64,000 nucleotides of DNA from Casuarina equisetifolia (taxonomy: Eukaryota; Streptophyta; Magnoliopsida; Fagales; Casuarinaceae), in contig CM052361.1 of NCBI GenBank assembly GCA_028551475.1, positions 10,485,501-10,549,500 on the forward strand, written 5' to 3'. Of this stretch, positions 1 through 12,900 are shown piece by piece; positions within the stretch are counted from its first letter, which is position 1; each line of letters begins with the position of its first letter. A model generated the notes under the pieces. That model was not told the origin of the DNA and did not search any database. It saw nothing but the letters and a program-made list of their open reading frames with translations. The position numbers and the translations under genes are program-made.

Positions 1-3000
1 GGTTATGGTTAGTGCCTATGGATTTTCCACCTTCACTGCTTTCTGGTATTTTCTCTCCTCTTTTTGCCTCTTTTTTATTTACTTTTTAAATTTCTGTTCC
101 TTTTTTTTTCGGCCTTCCGTTTGAGCCGATGATCAAGTACGGCGTTCTCTTAAATGGGAGTTGTTTTTTTCACATGATGGTAATCGATCATTTTTTTTCA
201 CATTGGCTACTTTGCATTGGAACAAAAGACAGTATGGTTCTCATCCACTTCTTGCACATACAAAACGTCTTTGTTAGCCAAATGATAGCTAATTTTAGAA
301 CCTAAGCTATCATTTCTTCTTTTGGATGGAGTCCAGTGAAGTTTGAGGCTCACCCATGTCCTGACGAACGAGTGTCCAAAAGATTGGGTTAAAAATAACA
401 GGATTTGTTGCTTAAATTTTTGTCTTTTGCATCCTCCCCAAATGAATCATATGAAGCATAAAGGAGCTCTCTTTGGGCCACAAACATATCAATGTCCTGA
501 AAGGTAGAAGAGCAATATCTACTCTTCTTGTAAGCCAAAAAAGCAACTATTGAAAGAGCCTTAATCCTCTATATTACTTTCCAAGGAAAGGGAGAACCAA
601 TTAAGGCAGTTAGCGACTTGGTGAATCTAACCTCAACGATTCCTTTCATTATCCTTGTTACTCATCTCAATTAAGGAAATATAAAATGTTAGGCTAAGAA
701 ATGGGGAGTCATCCTCAAAATTTGGAGTATTATTTCCTCTTCGAATACACTATGTTAAGCACAGAGGATTTGTCTTCCAGACTTTTATCTCATCCTCTTC
801 CAACCTAATCTCCCCAACACACTAATTGATCCACTTCCTTAGTTATGGCCCATGTTGACTAAGAAATGTCAAACACTGATACCTACAGGTCTTTAGCTGC
901 TCTGTTATGGTGCAACATTTGGTCAGATGACTTTCCACTATTCTTGCTCGTACACCACAATCAACCATTGTTATTTGTCTCTTCTTTAAGTTGGTCACAT
1001 TTAGTATCTTTCCTTAGTTGGTCAACCAAACAGAAAAAAGATAGTTTCTCTCAGAAAAGCCATATTCCTCCTAATATTTCTCCAAGGAAGAAAGAATGCG
1101 GGGATAGTAGTAAATCCAACAAGTTTTGTCCTCACCACCTGACCTTGAACAAAGAATATAAAATGTTGAGTTTGATAACTAGGAATCACATTCAAAATTT
1201 CGAGTATTGCATTCTCCACAAATACATGACATTAAATATAGAGGAATCATCATTCAATCTTTTATATTGCATACGTTCCCCATTACCCTTAACTTCTAAA
1301 GTTAGAAGAATGATACTTACGGATCTTTGGCTACTAATATCTAATATTTTTGTGCATATGACACCAATCTGCCATTGTTACTTATCTTTTCCTTTATTTC
1401 CTCATTGTTAGAATCATCATTAAGTTTTTCACTCAAACAAAAACTTATCTCTCTCAAGTGAGGGTTGTCTCTCCAAATGCTTTTCCAAGTAAAGGGAGAT
1501 GCAATAGGAAACATTAGCTAATTCTTGGGCCACCTAATATACCATGTTCAGCATATTAGAGTCTTTTTCCTAAGTGTTATACTGCATCCTCTTTTTAATT
1601 TAATATCTTCAACACACTAACAGATCCATATCCTCACAGGCATGACCCGCTTTAACTTCTTAAGTTAGACGATCAATACCCACTGGTCTTTGACCACTTG
1701 ATAATGGAGAAAAAGATAGTCTTGAGTTCTCCAGTTCCCTTGCAGATTCAAAACTCTTATGTCACTCTCTTAAGTTGTTATTGCTAGGATCTTCCTTAAG
1801 TTTGTCATCCAAACAAAAGATGACTCTCTTGAGAGGACCTAACCCCAACAATTGCTCTTTTGGATGGAGTTCCACAACATTCGTCCTCAACACTCCCGTT
1901 TCAACCCATGAAGACACAAAATGTAGGTTAAATAATGGGACAATCAGCCATCGAAAGTCACCTCCCATTCATCTGTTGATCTAACATAGGTGCTTTTTTT
2001 TTTTAATATTATTTATTTTAAAAAAAAACTATAAGACGCTTGCTGACAAAGATCCAGTTTTTAGTTTTTGTCTTAATGATGTGAGAAGCTGTGTGCCAAA
2101 TCCTGTGAATTCCATGGTATTTTTCTGCTTAATTCATGCTTTTAATACTTGTTGCTGTTTGTCATTTTGATCAACAGATTATGTTTCTTATATCTTTATA
2201 TATAGCTTAAGTCCACTAGGATTAGGATTCAGCAACCCTTCTTTTACTCACTTCTGACATTGATATTTGTTCTTTCATCCAGCTATTTGATTGCATCAAT
2301 GGGGCTTCAAGCGATGTGGAGCTTGGGACTTGCATGTCTTGATATTTATGCTTTGAGGACAAAGAAAGATCTCCACAATCCGATACTAATGAGCCTGTTT
2401 GTTGTAGGCGATTGGGTATGACTTGTCTCCTAAACACTTACATGTTACTTTTTCTTGCTAGAAAATCATGTGAGATAGGTCAAGTAATTCATATAAGTAT
2501 ATCTGCTAGTTTCTAGCACATACAGCAGTATGTGCTAGTGGTTACACTTGTCCCAGTTTTTCAGTCATTTTGTCATGATTGTGGCTGCGGCTGCTCAGCT
2601 GACGGATGAACCATTTCTAAGGGCTACAGATAGCTCTGCTTGAGGAATTTTGTATATAGAGTAGCTCACATTTTGTTTCCTTTTCAGTATAGGCCAACCA
2701 AAACAATGAACTATTGGTCAATGAATCTTCATGTATTTCCCATCTTTGACCGTCTATTATATGGCAAATAAACTTGAAGGCAAATAAGGCTTGCAGGTAC
2801 ATTGTCCTACAAGGTCTCAGAATGATCAGAGGACTTATGGTCTTTCCCCAAGTTGTTAGCCTAACTCTTGTGGGAAGTCATGTGCTTTGATATGCAGCTA
2901 GTCTAATTAAATGTCGGTACATTAGATATAGTTGAGTCAGGGCAGACTTTATTATCCTAATCTGCACGTGAGTTCTTCATGTTAACAAGTTTTATTTCTT

Positions 3001-3449
3001 AAACTCTCGAAGAATGGAATTTATCAAGTCCTATGTGAATGGGAAAACAAAAAAGCTTTGGATCTTCACCTGCATGTGCGTGGATTCTCTCCCACACGCA
3101 TCTATACTGCTGCTGAAATATTTTAGATGCCTTTCTGGTCTCTCCTTTTGAAATTTTGAATTATATGCCTTTCTGCTATTCCCCTACTTTCACATCTCAA
3201 TATGTGCAATGGTCGGAATAACCATGGTTCAAAATTTTGCAGGTGACTGCTACTTTATCGCTTGCTGCTGCATGCTCATCGGCTGGGATTATAGTCCTTT
3301 ATTCAAAAGACTTGGGTTTCTGCAAGGATCCTCATCTCCATCTCTCTTGCGGGAAGTACCAAATCTCTGTAGTTTTTGCTTTTATGACTTGGGCTCTTGT
3401 TGCCATGTCATCTCATGTAATTTTTTGGATTTTTTTATCTACGGCTTAG
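1..3449 (+). CDS. CASPL5B: CASP-like membrane protein (CASPL5B type), 3' part, 5' end outside window
   Basis: A four-helix plasma-membrane protein of the Casparian-strip-membrane-protein-like family. Three coding exons are seen: 1-45, 2283-2415 and 3243-3449, joined across GT-AG introns in a consistent phase. The translation runs [14 protein letters not shown], then [36 protein letters not shown] and VVGDW, then [16 protein letters not shown] and a last hydrophobic segment before the stop at 3447-3449. The stretch [20 protein letters not shown] is, as I recall the family, typical of CASPL5B proteins. The conserved Asp in VVGDW starts the third membrane segment. The first exon or exons and the N-terminal cytosolic part lie before base 1. 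The function of most CASP-like proteins outside the endodermis is not established. The family call is strong; the subgroup is a judgement from memory. Confidence 0.87.
300..1975. repeat. diverged tandem repeat, unit about 400 bp, in CASP-like intron 1
   Basis: The 2.2-kb intron contains at least three, probably four, diverged copies of one unit. The best landmark is a segment like 'tggtcaaccaaacagaaaa', seen near 1018, 1424 and 1801. Each copy has upstream of it a 'gata-ctta/caggtcttt' block (near 878, 1310 and 1675) and nearby a 'ttccaaggaaagggag'-like block (near 580, 1078 and 1482). Spacing is about 380-500 bp. The copies are heavily diverged and no ORF in them looks coding. I do not recognise a transposon family. 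Confidence 0.6.
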
Positions 3450-4740
3450 ATGACTCAGGCTTTCCAGCCTTACAGATAGCACGTCCGCAATATAAGTTTC
3501 TTCTTTATTTACTTCTAAAGGCTGTCTCCAACATGCTTTCTTTTTCGGGGAATTGTCAGTATGCATTCTCTTCAGTTGCATCGAGTGTTATGCTCAGTTT
3601 GGACTTGGCGTCTTCTTTTTCCTGCACCCCCATGGCCTAACATTCAGATAGAACATCAAAGCAAATAGCGTATGGGTCTGCACTACATATCTTATTTGCG
3701 AAATCTGGAAAAAATTTGGACCTACCTACCTCCGTTGGTCGAACAGATGATCTATTGTCTCACCTGGTTTGAGCACCTGTTGACAGCAGGAGAAAATCAT
3801 ATGCTTCATCCACCCCAAGTGCGGAAAATATCGATCTAATTGTCCACCTTTTTAGGGAGTCGAACTTCCGGAGTCGGCAGCATTAAGAATTCGGACATAG
3901 TAACTTCTCTTGTCCGACAACACCCAGTTTATCGATGGTTGGAGAAGACCAATGACCGTTACTTTTCTTTCTTTCTGTTATTTGTCTTATTTGTCTTAAT
4001 TAGGAATGCTCGCAACGCCAATCAACCGCGCATTTTCAAAGCAGGCTTCCTAGCTCCGGACAGTGACAAATCTAGTGCCGGTAACGATAAGGAACAAGCG
4101 GCGCACATTTGTTCAGAGGAAAATTGTTTTTAAAAGCTAACAACCAAGATAGGAGTTTGCCAAGTTTTGTCATACCACGAGTTAGCAGCCCTTGATAGCC
4201 ATTGATATTCCTTGTCCCTGTGTGTGCATTTGGTTGATAAGAGGCAAATTGCAAAAACTCATAAGCACGTTGTTAAGAGCCAAGAGTTCATTAACTAGAT
4301 GCCTATTGTACCATCAGACCAAAGTCCAGAAAACAGAAGCCAATTCCTTCATGTAAAACACTCGAAAAGACTTGAGCCAAAAACTGAGGCAAGTCTCTCC
4401 TTCCATTTTCCATTGTGCACTGACCTAGAGCCATTTAACAGATTCATCATATCCTTCTCAGTTACGTTAGGCATATTTATAACTTGATTATATCCCATCA
4501 TATTTGATCTGGTTGATCAACGATTTGCAGAATTCCAAGTTAAGCCGACATGACAGCAGAGTTGAATCCTAACGATCTAGTTGACTTTTAACAGACCCAA
4601 AACCGGAAAATAAGTTGACATGGGCGAGATGATGTTTAGAAAAGCAACCATGACATTTCAAACCGGCCAGGTCTTGCAGGAGAAATATAACGAAAAGTGT
4701 GCATCACCGCAGTACATTGTGTCAAATACTTGAAAGCACT
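3450..4740. other. 3' flank of the CASP-like gene; no gene recognised
   Basis: This holds the 3' untranslated region of the CASP-like gene and then AT-rich DNA up to the left edge of the segmental duplication. Short ORFs here match nothing I recognise and lack codon structure typical of the neighbouring genes. Confidence 0.5.
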
Positions 4741-4937
4741 ACCATTGATTTTATCTTATTTCCAGACAGCTGAAATAGCAATCTACTATATGTCTCTGAA
4801 GTTTTCAGTATAGAGTTTATCCTTTACTGCTAATGGGAAAAGAAAAAACAAGGAAGAAAAAAAAATGTCAACCACTTCCAAGCCAAGTTTAATGTACTGA
4901 ACACAATAGATACCTGAGCGAAATCGGAGCATAGTTG

Positions 4938-6864
4938 TCACATGACAATCTCTGGTTTCAAAATGCTAGATTTTATCTCCTTGTGAGGCAGGACAACAGC
5001 CCCATTGCTGTAAACTTCATCACCAACATGAACATCTTCTCCTAAGATTGTCATGTTCTCAACTCGAGCCCACTTCCCAACGGTGGAATGCCATCCAATG
5101 ATACTACTAAAGATGCAAGCATGCTTCTTGACGCGAACTCCACGCATTACTGTACAATGTGAGAGTCTGACCCCTGACTCAACTACACATCCGGGTCCAA
5201 TGGCTACATCAGGTCCAATAAGACATCCATCTCCAATTACAGCAGTCTCATCAACAAGAACATTTCCGACGATGTTAGATCCACTGGCCAATTTCCCTGA
5301 CGATTTTTTCCGTAAGGAATCCAAATACAGTCTTAGGCCTGTAATATAATCCTTTGGCTGTCCAATGTCCATCCAAAACCCAGGTAAGACCATGGCAAAT
5401 AGCTTTTGCTCTGCTGCAATCTTAGGAAAGACCTCTTTTTCAATCGAGGTGGGTCTCAATTCAATCCGATCAAGAACAGATGGATTCAGCAAGTAGATAC
5501 CGGCATTGATCTTGTTGCCTACAAATATTTTTGGTTTCTCTACAAATTTTTCTACTTTCCCAGTTGTTTCTTCCATAACCACAACACCATATTTTGATGG
5601 CTCATCCACCTTAAGAAACAAGAGAACACTCTTTTCAGTTGGTAAAGGGGCTTATGATAGTGGTACAAACTAATATTTAGATATAATTACCGCAGTTGCA
5701 ACATGTAAGTATTTTGAATATAATTACCTTAGTAACCATAATGGAAGCTTCCCCTTTATGACTTTTGTGGAATTCAATCATCTCATTTAGCGGGTACTCA
5801 TTTATAACATCACTGTTGAGGACAAAGAAAGGCTCATCAGAGCCATCTACCAATTTATCTCTTGCTAGAGCTAAAGGACCGGCTGTACCAAGGGGCTCAG
5901 TCTCCTGTGAGCAGGTGATCTTGATTTCGACTTTTTTCTCAAATTCTTTTAAGAAATTCAGCATAAGCTACAGAAGGAGAGAAGTGCATAGGACCAGTAT
6001 GATCATTCAGAATTTGACAGCAAAAGAGACAAAAGAAAATGAAAATGAGGATTACAATAAACAAAGAATGGAGTAACTTTACCTCTGGTTGGTAATTGAT
6101 GGCCAAAACAACTTCGGTCACTCCTACAGCTTTGAGAGCTTCAATCTGGTCACAGATAAGGTAATGTGCAGCTCATGAGGAAGAGTAAGCGACAAAAACA
6201 ATCAGCCAAGCTCGTTCCTTTCTGAGATGATGAATCTCAAAATGTTATTTATTCAATTAAAAATTGCCATCCTTTTGGAACATGTAAATAAGTTATGCTG
6301 AAGAGTTGCTTGTTCTCATTTACATACAACTTAAAGAGGAACTGATAGTAGGGCTAAATGCAAATTACAATCTGCAATTAAAGCAATCAGGGATAAATAA
6401 ATAATCACCCTCTAAATAATTACAAAAAATTCCAGATTAAGCCTCATGGTGAACACCGGGACAAGAAAAAGGAGAAAAAAAGAAAGAAAATAAGTTGCAC
6501 TATTGTCAGACGAAGATGCATAGCAGCAAGTTGCAGAGAAACTGTATATGTATATAAAGGATCAATATATATAAGTAGGGACACACAAAGGTATACACCT
6601 ATATTGAGGAGAAGTATAGAATGGGGATGGGGGGATGGCAATTTGTATCAGCTGGAGAACCAAATATAATAGCTCTGAAAAACCTGTTAACTCTTAAAAG
6701 CCCACTACACAAAACATTTTTAGAAAGGAGGAAGACATGCTCCAAAGACAGACCTGGTGCAGTATCATGGGTTTGTTGGCAAATTCAACCAATGGCTTCG
6801 GTATACTGAGTGTCAAAGGCCTCAATCGTGTTCCAAAACCTCCCACGAGAATAAGTGCTTTCAT
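4938..6864 (-). CDS. GMPP: GDP-mannose pyrophosphorylase (mannose-1-phosphate guanylyltransferase), complete
   Basis: This cytosolic enzyme makes GDP-mannose from mannose-1-phosphate and GTP, feeding ascorbate, cell-wall mannan, fucose and N-glycan/GPI synthesis (Arabidopsis CYT1/VTC1). Coding exons on the minus strand are 6864-6754, 6145-6083, 5967-5728 and 5609-4938, all with GT-AG borders, giving 361 aa, the usual plant length. The nucleotidyltransferase signature [11 protein letters not shown] is at residues 8-18, FVEKP at 160-164 and WMDIGQP at 217-223. Left-handed beta-helix hexapeptide repeats follow (for example [20 protein letters not shown]), and the C terminus is [10 protein letters not shown]. 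An in-frame ATG 24 bases upstream was not chosen because plant GMPPs start MKALILVGG. No broken codon is seen. A truncated duplicate lies at 29855-30424. Confidence 0.97.
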
Positions 6865-7860
6865 CTTGGCAGCCTGAAATCCTTGCAAATCATCAGACTC
6901 AGCGGGTAGATAATTCCAGATTCACATGGTAAATTAGGAAAAGAATCACCTAAAATGCTATCAATATCGATGGATTTTTGTTCTTATTATTTGATTTACT
7001 TAAAACAGGCATCCTTTTGCCAAAATTGCGAATAAATAAATGGTTTCTGAATTAAGCTTGCCAAGATCCACAAATGCAACCCATCCGGCAAACGTGGAAT
7101 CCACCAAGTTATAGACAGTGTGATAAAATGTCAAACTTGATAAACAAAAATCTAAATGTGTTTCAGCAGCATGAGGATGCAAATCTCAAGCTTTTGATGA
7201 CCCCATAAAATTTAAAGTTTTTCCATTAGATGCCATATATAGAAACAAAAACAGGCGTCGAATACATCCAGATCCCTTTACGGTTAGCAAATTTCACAAA
7301 ATTTATGCGCAGGGAGAAAACTGGATCAAACTTCATCGCAAGACACAAACTTTGCATAGCAGTAACCGTATATTAGATCGTCAGCAATAATATGATGACA
7401 GGAAAGGATGTGATTCAGTAACGCAGGTCGCAAAGTAGTACAATTAAGCCACAGTTCATATTAAACAGTAACACTTCAAGAAAATTCGCACAGATTTCCG
7501 CATTGAACAGAAGATTCCAAAAAAAATGTGAATGGAAGATAAGAACCAAACCAAAGGTAGAAAATAGAGAAACTTACACTCACAGAGAAGCAGAGATCTG
7601 ATGAGAGTTTTGTGGGGACAAAGAAGATTCCCCGAGAAAGTGCGAGGAGTACAAGAAAACGGAAGCTTCCCGCTGACTTAGAAATGCGCCTCGGAGTCTG
7701 CGTCTAGTCACGCTAACCAGGGTCGGATCCTTTTCTGGAGATGGGTTTCCGGTTTGCTTAAGCCCCGCGTGCACAAGCTGCCACGCTTCACACGCAATCT
7801 GAGGCTCAAACTGCCACATTACATACGACACCGTTTCAGAAGAGGCAAAAATTAATTTCA
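6865..7860 (-). promoter_or_regulatory. GMPP 5' leader with a probable leader intron
   Basis: Just upstream of the GMPP ATG, on the minus strand, the sequence 'gatttcaggctgccaag' offers a 3' splice site. About 700 bp further upstream, near 7567-7583, the sequence 'ctgtgagtgtaagtttc' offers donors. A non-coding first exon around 7580-7850 followed by an intron is the simplest reading. Transcript data would be needed to fix the borders. No coding sequence of another gene is seen here. Confidence 0.45.
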
Positions 7861-8400
7861 AGAAGCTAACATGTCAAAATTTGTTTCTACAAGATCAAGC
7901 TTTTGATCGAATATGTGATCATGATATACTTAATTTTTTTTATAAATTTGGTTGAATTTCTAAAGGGGATTATTTTTGAAAATGAATATCTAAAATAATA
8001 ATAAATTAACATCATATTCGTTTCAATTGACAATTTTATTTATTTCTTCTTATTTTGTATGAATGAAAAATATTAATTCATATACAATGATTTTGGACGA
8101 CAGACAGATTCCCGAGGATAAAGGAGAAAATGACTTGCATTAGTTCAAGGAGTATAAACTTTTCCAAAACCTCTCTCTCACCCTTTTCTTCTCAAAATAC
8201 AACACAACCTACCTCTATAATGAACAAATTTTTTCTAAACCCACTTAAATACGCAGTTGACAAAAGCAACACATTTTTTGTCCCTCTTTCCAAATGCTTA
8301 ATGACGTTTTAAAATCACTAATTTGTAAATCACACATTTTGAAACCGCTACACCCAACATATACGTAACCACCTTAGATTGTCCCATCAACTATTTACGA
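7861..8400. other. AT-rich spacer between the GMPP promoter and WAKL-A
   Basis: Very AT-rich sequence with poly-T runs near 7929 and 7944. I see no gene. The counterpart in copy 2 has been deleted. Confidence 0.5.
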
Positions 8401-8632
8401 AGTGCAAATTTGCTACAAATTCATGGCTTAGATGACTGAAGAAAAGCCAGCATACATTGACCTACGTTGCCGAAATCTCACTGGAACAACACCAAAAGTT
8501 GTCAGAAACTTCTTTTCGATGCATCATCAAAAGAGGAACTGCTTCAAAACTGCTAGGCATCAGTCATTAAAGAAGTCTCAATACATTCATGAGCTTGGTC
8601 CTTTATGTGGCCATGTTAACCAAGAGGGATGT

Positions 8633-9330
8633 TCAACAAAAACTCTTGGCTGCAGTCAATGAAGAAGTGCTAGCGTGCGACTCAGTTGCTGAAACCTCAC
8701 CAGAGTTGACAATGCAAATAATATACTCAATCTCGTCGGCTACTTCTTTCATTGAGGGTCGTTTGTGCCTTTCCTCATCTATGCATGAGGCAGCCAGAGA
8801 TCCAAAAGTCTTCATGGTCTCTAGTTCTACCTTGCTAGCGCCTTCTTTAAGTATTGGATCAATGGCATCCATCAACTTCTCCTCTCTCATGATCTTTTTA
8901 ATATAAACAATTAAGTTCACATCTTCTTCATCTCGATTGAAATCAAGAGCTTTCTTTGAAGTTAGTAGCTCCAACAAAACAACTCCAAAACTGTAAACAT
9001 CGCTTTTATCTGTAAGCTGAAAGTTTAGATAGTATTAAGGGTCGAGGTAACGTAGAGTTACTTGTGCGCACGTTGAAATATGACTTGCTTCATTGCCAGC
9101 TAGCCTTGAAAGTCCAAAGTTTGAAACTTTAGCATCTAGCTTTTCATCAAGTAAAATGTTGCTTGATTTTATGTCCCTGTGGAAAATTCGTGGTATAGAG
9201 GAGTTGTGGAGATAGGCAAGGCCTTCAGCCATTTGGAAAGCAATGGAGAGCCGTTGGTGCCAGGTGAGTAGTGCTCTTCTATTGGAATAAGTCCTATGGA
9301 GGTGATCAAAAAGGGTTCCATTAGGAATGT
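8633..9330 (-). pseudogene. WAKL-A kinase C-lobe
   Basis: Resumes as EYIPNGTLFDHLHRTYSNRR, then catalytic loop FHRDIKSSNILLDEK. The magnesium motif is NFG instead of DFG. The frame is closed by TAA after TLRYLDP, then continues as YYLNFQLTDKSDVYSFGVVL and ends AAKSFC. The C-lobe tail (PSMKEVADEIEYI) is well kept. Confidence 0.87.
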
Positions 9331-9335
9331 ACTCA

Positions 9336-9561
9336 TGTTGATATTTGAATTTCTTACCTAATACCTTACCATAATTGTCCCTAATTATGTGTTTGTGTTA
9401 GGTAGAATATTATGTAATTATTGTAATTATTATGTTTTCCTTGTATAGATTAGGTTTACAGCATATAAATGTATGCTTGCTATTGTAAAGAATTAGATTA
9501 ATAAAAATCATATATTTGCTCACCTGTCGGCCTCTCTCTTCCGCCATTTCAAAATCTTACA
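9336..9561 (+). repeat. 5' LTR of copia element 1
   Basis: 226 bp, TG...CA ends, equal in length to the copy at 14692-14917 and about 98% identical to it. Confidence 0.95.
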
Positions 9562-9738
9562 TGGTACCCGAGCCTTGTTTCTTTTCCTGAGACTTTTTTT
9601 CACTTCCGCACGGCCATCAGTGACAGGTGATTCTTAATACCCCTATCTTTCCCCGTAATTTTTCCTTTCTTCTGACTCCTTTTCCTTTCCCGTGAATCTT
9701 CATTCATTTCCACTATCCTCCCTTTCCCGTAAGTCTCT

Positions 9739-9950
9739 TTGGCTTTTTTGTCCGTTTCTTGCTTTTTCGTCCGTTTCTCAGTTTTTTTTTTGGTCTATTT
9801 CGGCTTTTCATCTGTTTCTTGCTTTTTCGTCCGTTTCTCAGTTTTTTCGTCTATTTCAGCTTTTCATCCGTTTCTTGTTTTTTTGTCCGTTTCTCGGCTT
9901 TTTGGTCCATTTGGCTTTTCATCCGTTTCTTCACTTTATCATTTCCTTTT
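9739..9950 (+). repeat. T-rich tandem repeat in the leader of copia element 1
   Basis: Imperfect repetition of a 'ttttcgtccgtttctcag' / 'cttttcatccgtttcttg' motif, several units between the primer-binding site and gag. It explains the short repetitive ORFs there, which are not genes. Confidence 0.7.
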
Positions 9951-12900
9951 TCAATATTATAGTTCTGCCATTCATAATTACTGAAAACCCTAAACTTATT
10001 TTTTCACCATTTTGCCTCCATTCCTAATCTCCCAAATTCCCCAATTTCTCATAACCTTAGCCTTAATTTCTTTGATGGTTGCCGCTGGAGCTCATTCCTC
10101 TGCTCTTCACGACCCTTATCACCTTTCTGCTGCTGATCTCCAACCTGGCAGCATTGTTCCTAAACGATTAGTTGGCGAATCAAACTGGAGCATTTGGAGT
10201 GACCAAATTCGCACCGTCTGTCTCGCCCGCAACAAGCTTGGCTTTCTCACCGGTGAGCTTACTTGTCTGGACGGTAATGGCGAAGATGCACAACGATGGG
10301 CCCAAGCCCATGCCACTGTCAAAACTTGGCTAGTACACTCTATTGACTCTGATTTGGAGAGCATGGTTTCTCGACTTCTGACCGTGACAGATATTTGGCG
10401 AGTTCTGCAAGAGAGCTTTGACAAAGTCTCCACTACTCAGAAATTTGGCTTGAAACAGGCCATCAATGCACTTCAGCTTGCTCCCGGCGCCACCAGTGCT
10501 GATCTCACGGCCTTTTATGCCACCTGACCAACCTTTGGGGTGCACTTGAGACACAGCAGGCCCCCATCCGATGTTCTTGCGACAAATGCGATTGCAAAGT
10601 TAACTCGCGTCTTCAGGCTCGTGACCAAGAGGATCGTGCACTGAAGCTTCTCCTTTCCCTTCCGTCGGAGTTCCAAAACTTTGTTTCTTCCGTCCTCAAC
10701 CGTGAAGAGCTTCCTTCTTTAGAGAAGATCTACTCTCTGGCCAAGCAAGACGTTGACCAGCGTTCCCAACGTGATGGCCGCCACAGTGCCGGCGATGCCA
10801 GTGCCTTCGTGGCACAATCACACGGGACTACACGTCGCCCTTCTGCTGGGTCAAGTGACGGGGCTCTGCAGCTAGGCCCAGGAGGTTGGCCCACTGACTC
10901 ACGGCCTACTCCTCTAGGCCCTCATCACCTATATGGGCCACAAAGGCCCAAGGATCCTACTCTTTCTTTAGCCCATCAGCGCCCTTTTTGCAATCATTGC
11001 AAGAAGCCTGGGCACGTCCAGGAGGCTTGTTTTTTGCTTGTGGGCTACCCCGCAGGTTGGAAGCCCAAACCCAAGGGTAGTAATCGTCACTGCTCTACTG
11101 ATGGGCGTACCCAAGCCCACAATGCTTCTCTTGATGGCCACGGGCCTCACCACTTCAGTCATGGGCCTCCACCGCCCCCCTTTACTGGGCCTTCTTATTT
11201 TGGTAACCCCTCACCTTCTCCTTATCCTAGTGCAGGCATCTTGGGTCATCCACCTCCAAGCCCTGGCAGCATCTATGGCGGCTCTACTGGACTCAATCTG
11301 ATTACGGACCAACAACAGAAATTGGTGACACTTATCAATCAGATGGGCACCTCGGATCCTAGTGCCAATTTCTCTGGTAATTCTTCTTTCTCATCCTTTT
11401 TCATCTTTATAGATTATTGATTCTGGGGCAACGGACCATATCACATGTAATTTGCATATGTTAACTTCTTTTTACCCATGTGCCAAACCCATCCACATCA
11501 CTCTCCCTGACAAATCCCTTAGTCCAGTCACTCACATTGGTCACTATAAGCCTTATCCCTCCCTTAATCTCACTCATGTTTTATATGCCCCTCACTTTCG
11601 TCATAATTTATTATCTATTCAAAAACTAACCCGCGACAATAATTGTGTTGCCCTTTTCTTCGATAAATTTTGTCTCTTTCAGGACCGTACGACTGGGGAT
11701 CTGATCGGGCTCGACAAGGCTGATCAGGGCTTATATTTCCTATGTTCCTCCATTCCAACACAATTTACTTCAGTTTTTTCAACTTATTTAGCTTCCTTAC
11801 GGACTACTTTTTGTACTCCACAAACAATTTGTAATTTCGTTTTTACTAATAATATTCAGTACGCTCTTTTGCATCAACGCTTGGGTCATTCCTCACTTAA
11901 AACTTTTCATTCTCACGGACGATCTTTTTCTTGTCCCTCTGATTTTCAATGTTCTATTTGTCCTTTAGCCAAACAAACCCGTGCCCTGTTTCCCTCTCGT
12001 CAACACTGCACCACCTCCATTTTTGAACTCATCCATATGGATGTTTGAGGTCCTCATCGGACCCCCACTCATGATGGTGCTCGTTACTTCCTCACCATTA
12101 TGGATGATTTTTCTCGAGCTACCTGGACCTTTCTTCTTACCTTTAAAAGCCAAGTTTTCTCCAAAATTCAATATTTTCTCTCCCTTGTCTCCACTCAATT
12201 CAATTCTGTTGTTCGTCGCATTCGCTCCGACAATGGAACTGAATTCTTTTCTTCTGAATGCCGTTCGTTTCTTTCCTCGCGTGGCATCCTTCATGAGACC
12301 TCTTGTGTTCACACTCCCCAACATAATGGAGTTGTTGAACGAAAACATTGGCACTTGCTTGATGTCGCTCGTGCTCTCATGTTTCAAGCTCACATCCCTC
12401 CTTATTTTTGGGGTGAATGCCTCCTCACTGCCACCTATCTCATTAACCATCTTCCTTCCTCCTCTCTTCATGGCCTTAGCCCTTTTGAAAAACTTTTTGA
12501 AAAACCCCCTGTTATTGATCATCTTTGTGTTTTTGGGTGTCACTGTTTCGCTTCCACCCTCGGTACTCGTGACAAATTCAGTCCTCGTGCCCTCCCTTGT
12601 ATTTTCATGGGATATCCTTCCTCTCAGAAGGGTTACTGTCTTTACGACCCTGCCTCTGAAAAATTTTTTGTTAGTCGAGATGTTATTTTTCAAGAGACTA
12701 ATTTTCCTTTCTCTCCTCCAACTGCCTCTCCTCCGATCACGCCTGCCGCCCCTTCAGTTCCTACTGTGCAGCTCGATGAACCTTATACTTCCTCGTCCTT
12801 ACCAGTTGATCTCCCTAACCTCCCTAAGCCCCCTTTCCCCAACCCTACCACCATTTTGGATGATATCATATCCCCTTCCCCCCTCCTGTTCCTGCTCCTA

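Noticed and set aside
866-1411. 181-aa open frame in the CASP-like intron
   Set aside because: Lies entirely in the diverged tandem array, has no recognisable domain, and its composition follows the repeat.
6888-6888. Alternative in-frame start of GMPP, 8 codons upstream
   Set aside because: Plant GMPPs begin MKALILVGG, and 361 aa from 6864 fits the family length exactly.
9692-10027. Three overlapping Phe/Ser-rich ORFs
   Set aside because: Produced by the pyrimidine-rich tandem repeat in the leader of copia element 1.
11965-12693. 242-aa minus-strand ORF
   Set aside because: Antisense shadow of the copia integrase region, which reads on the plus strand.
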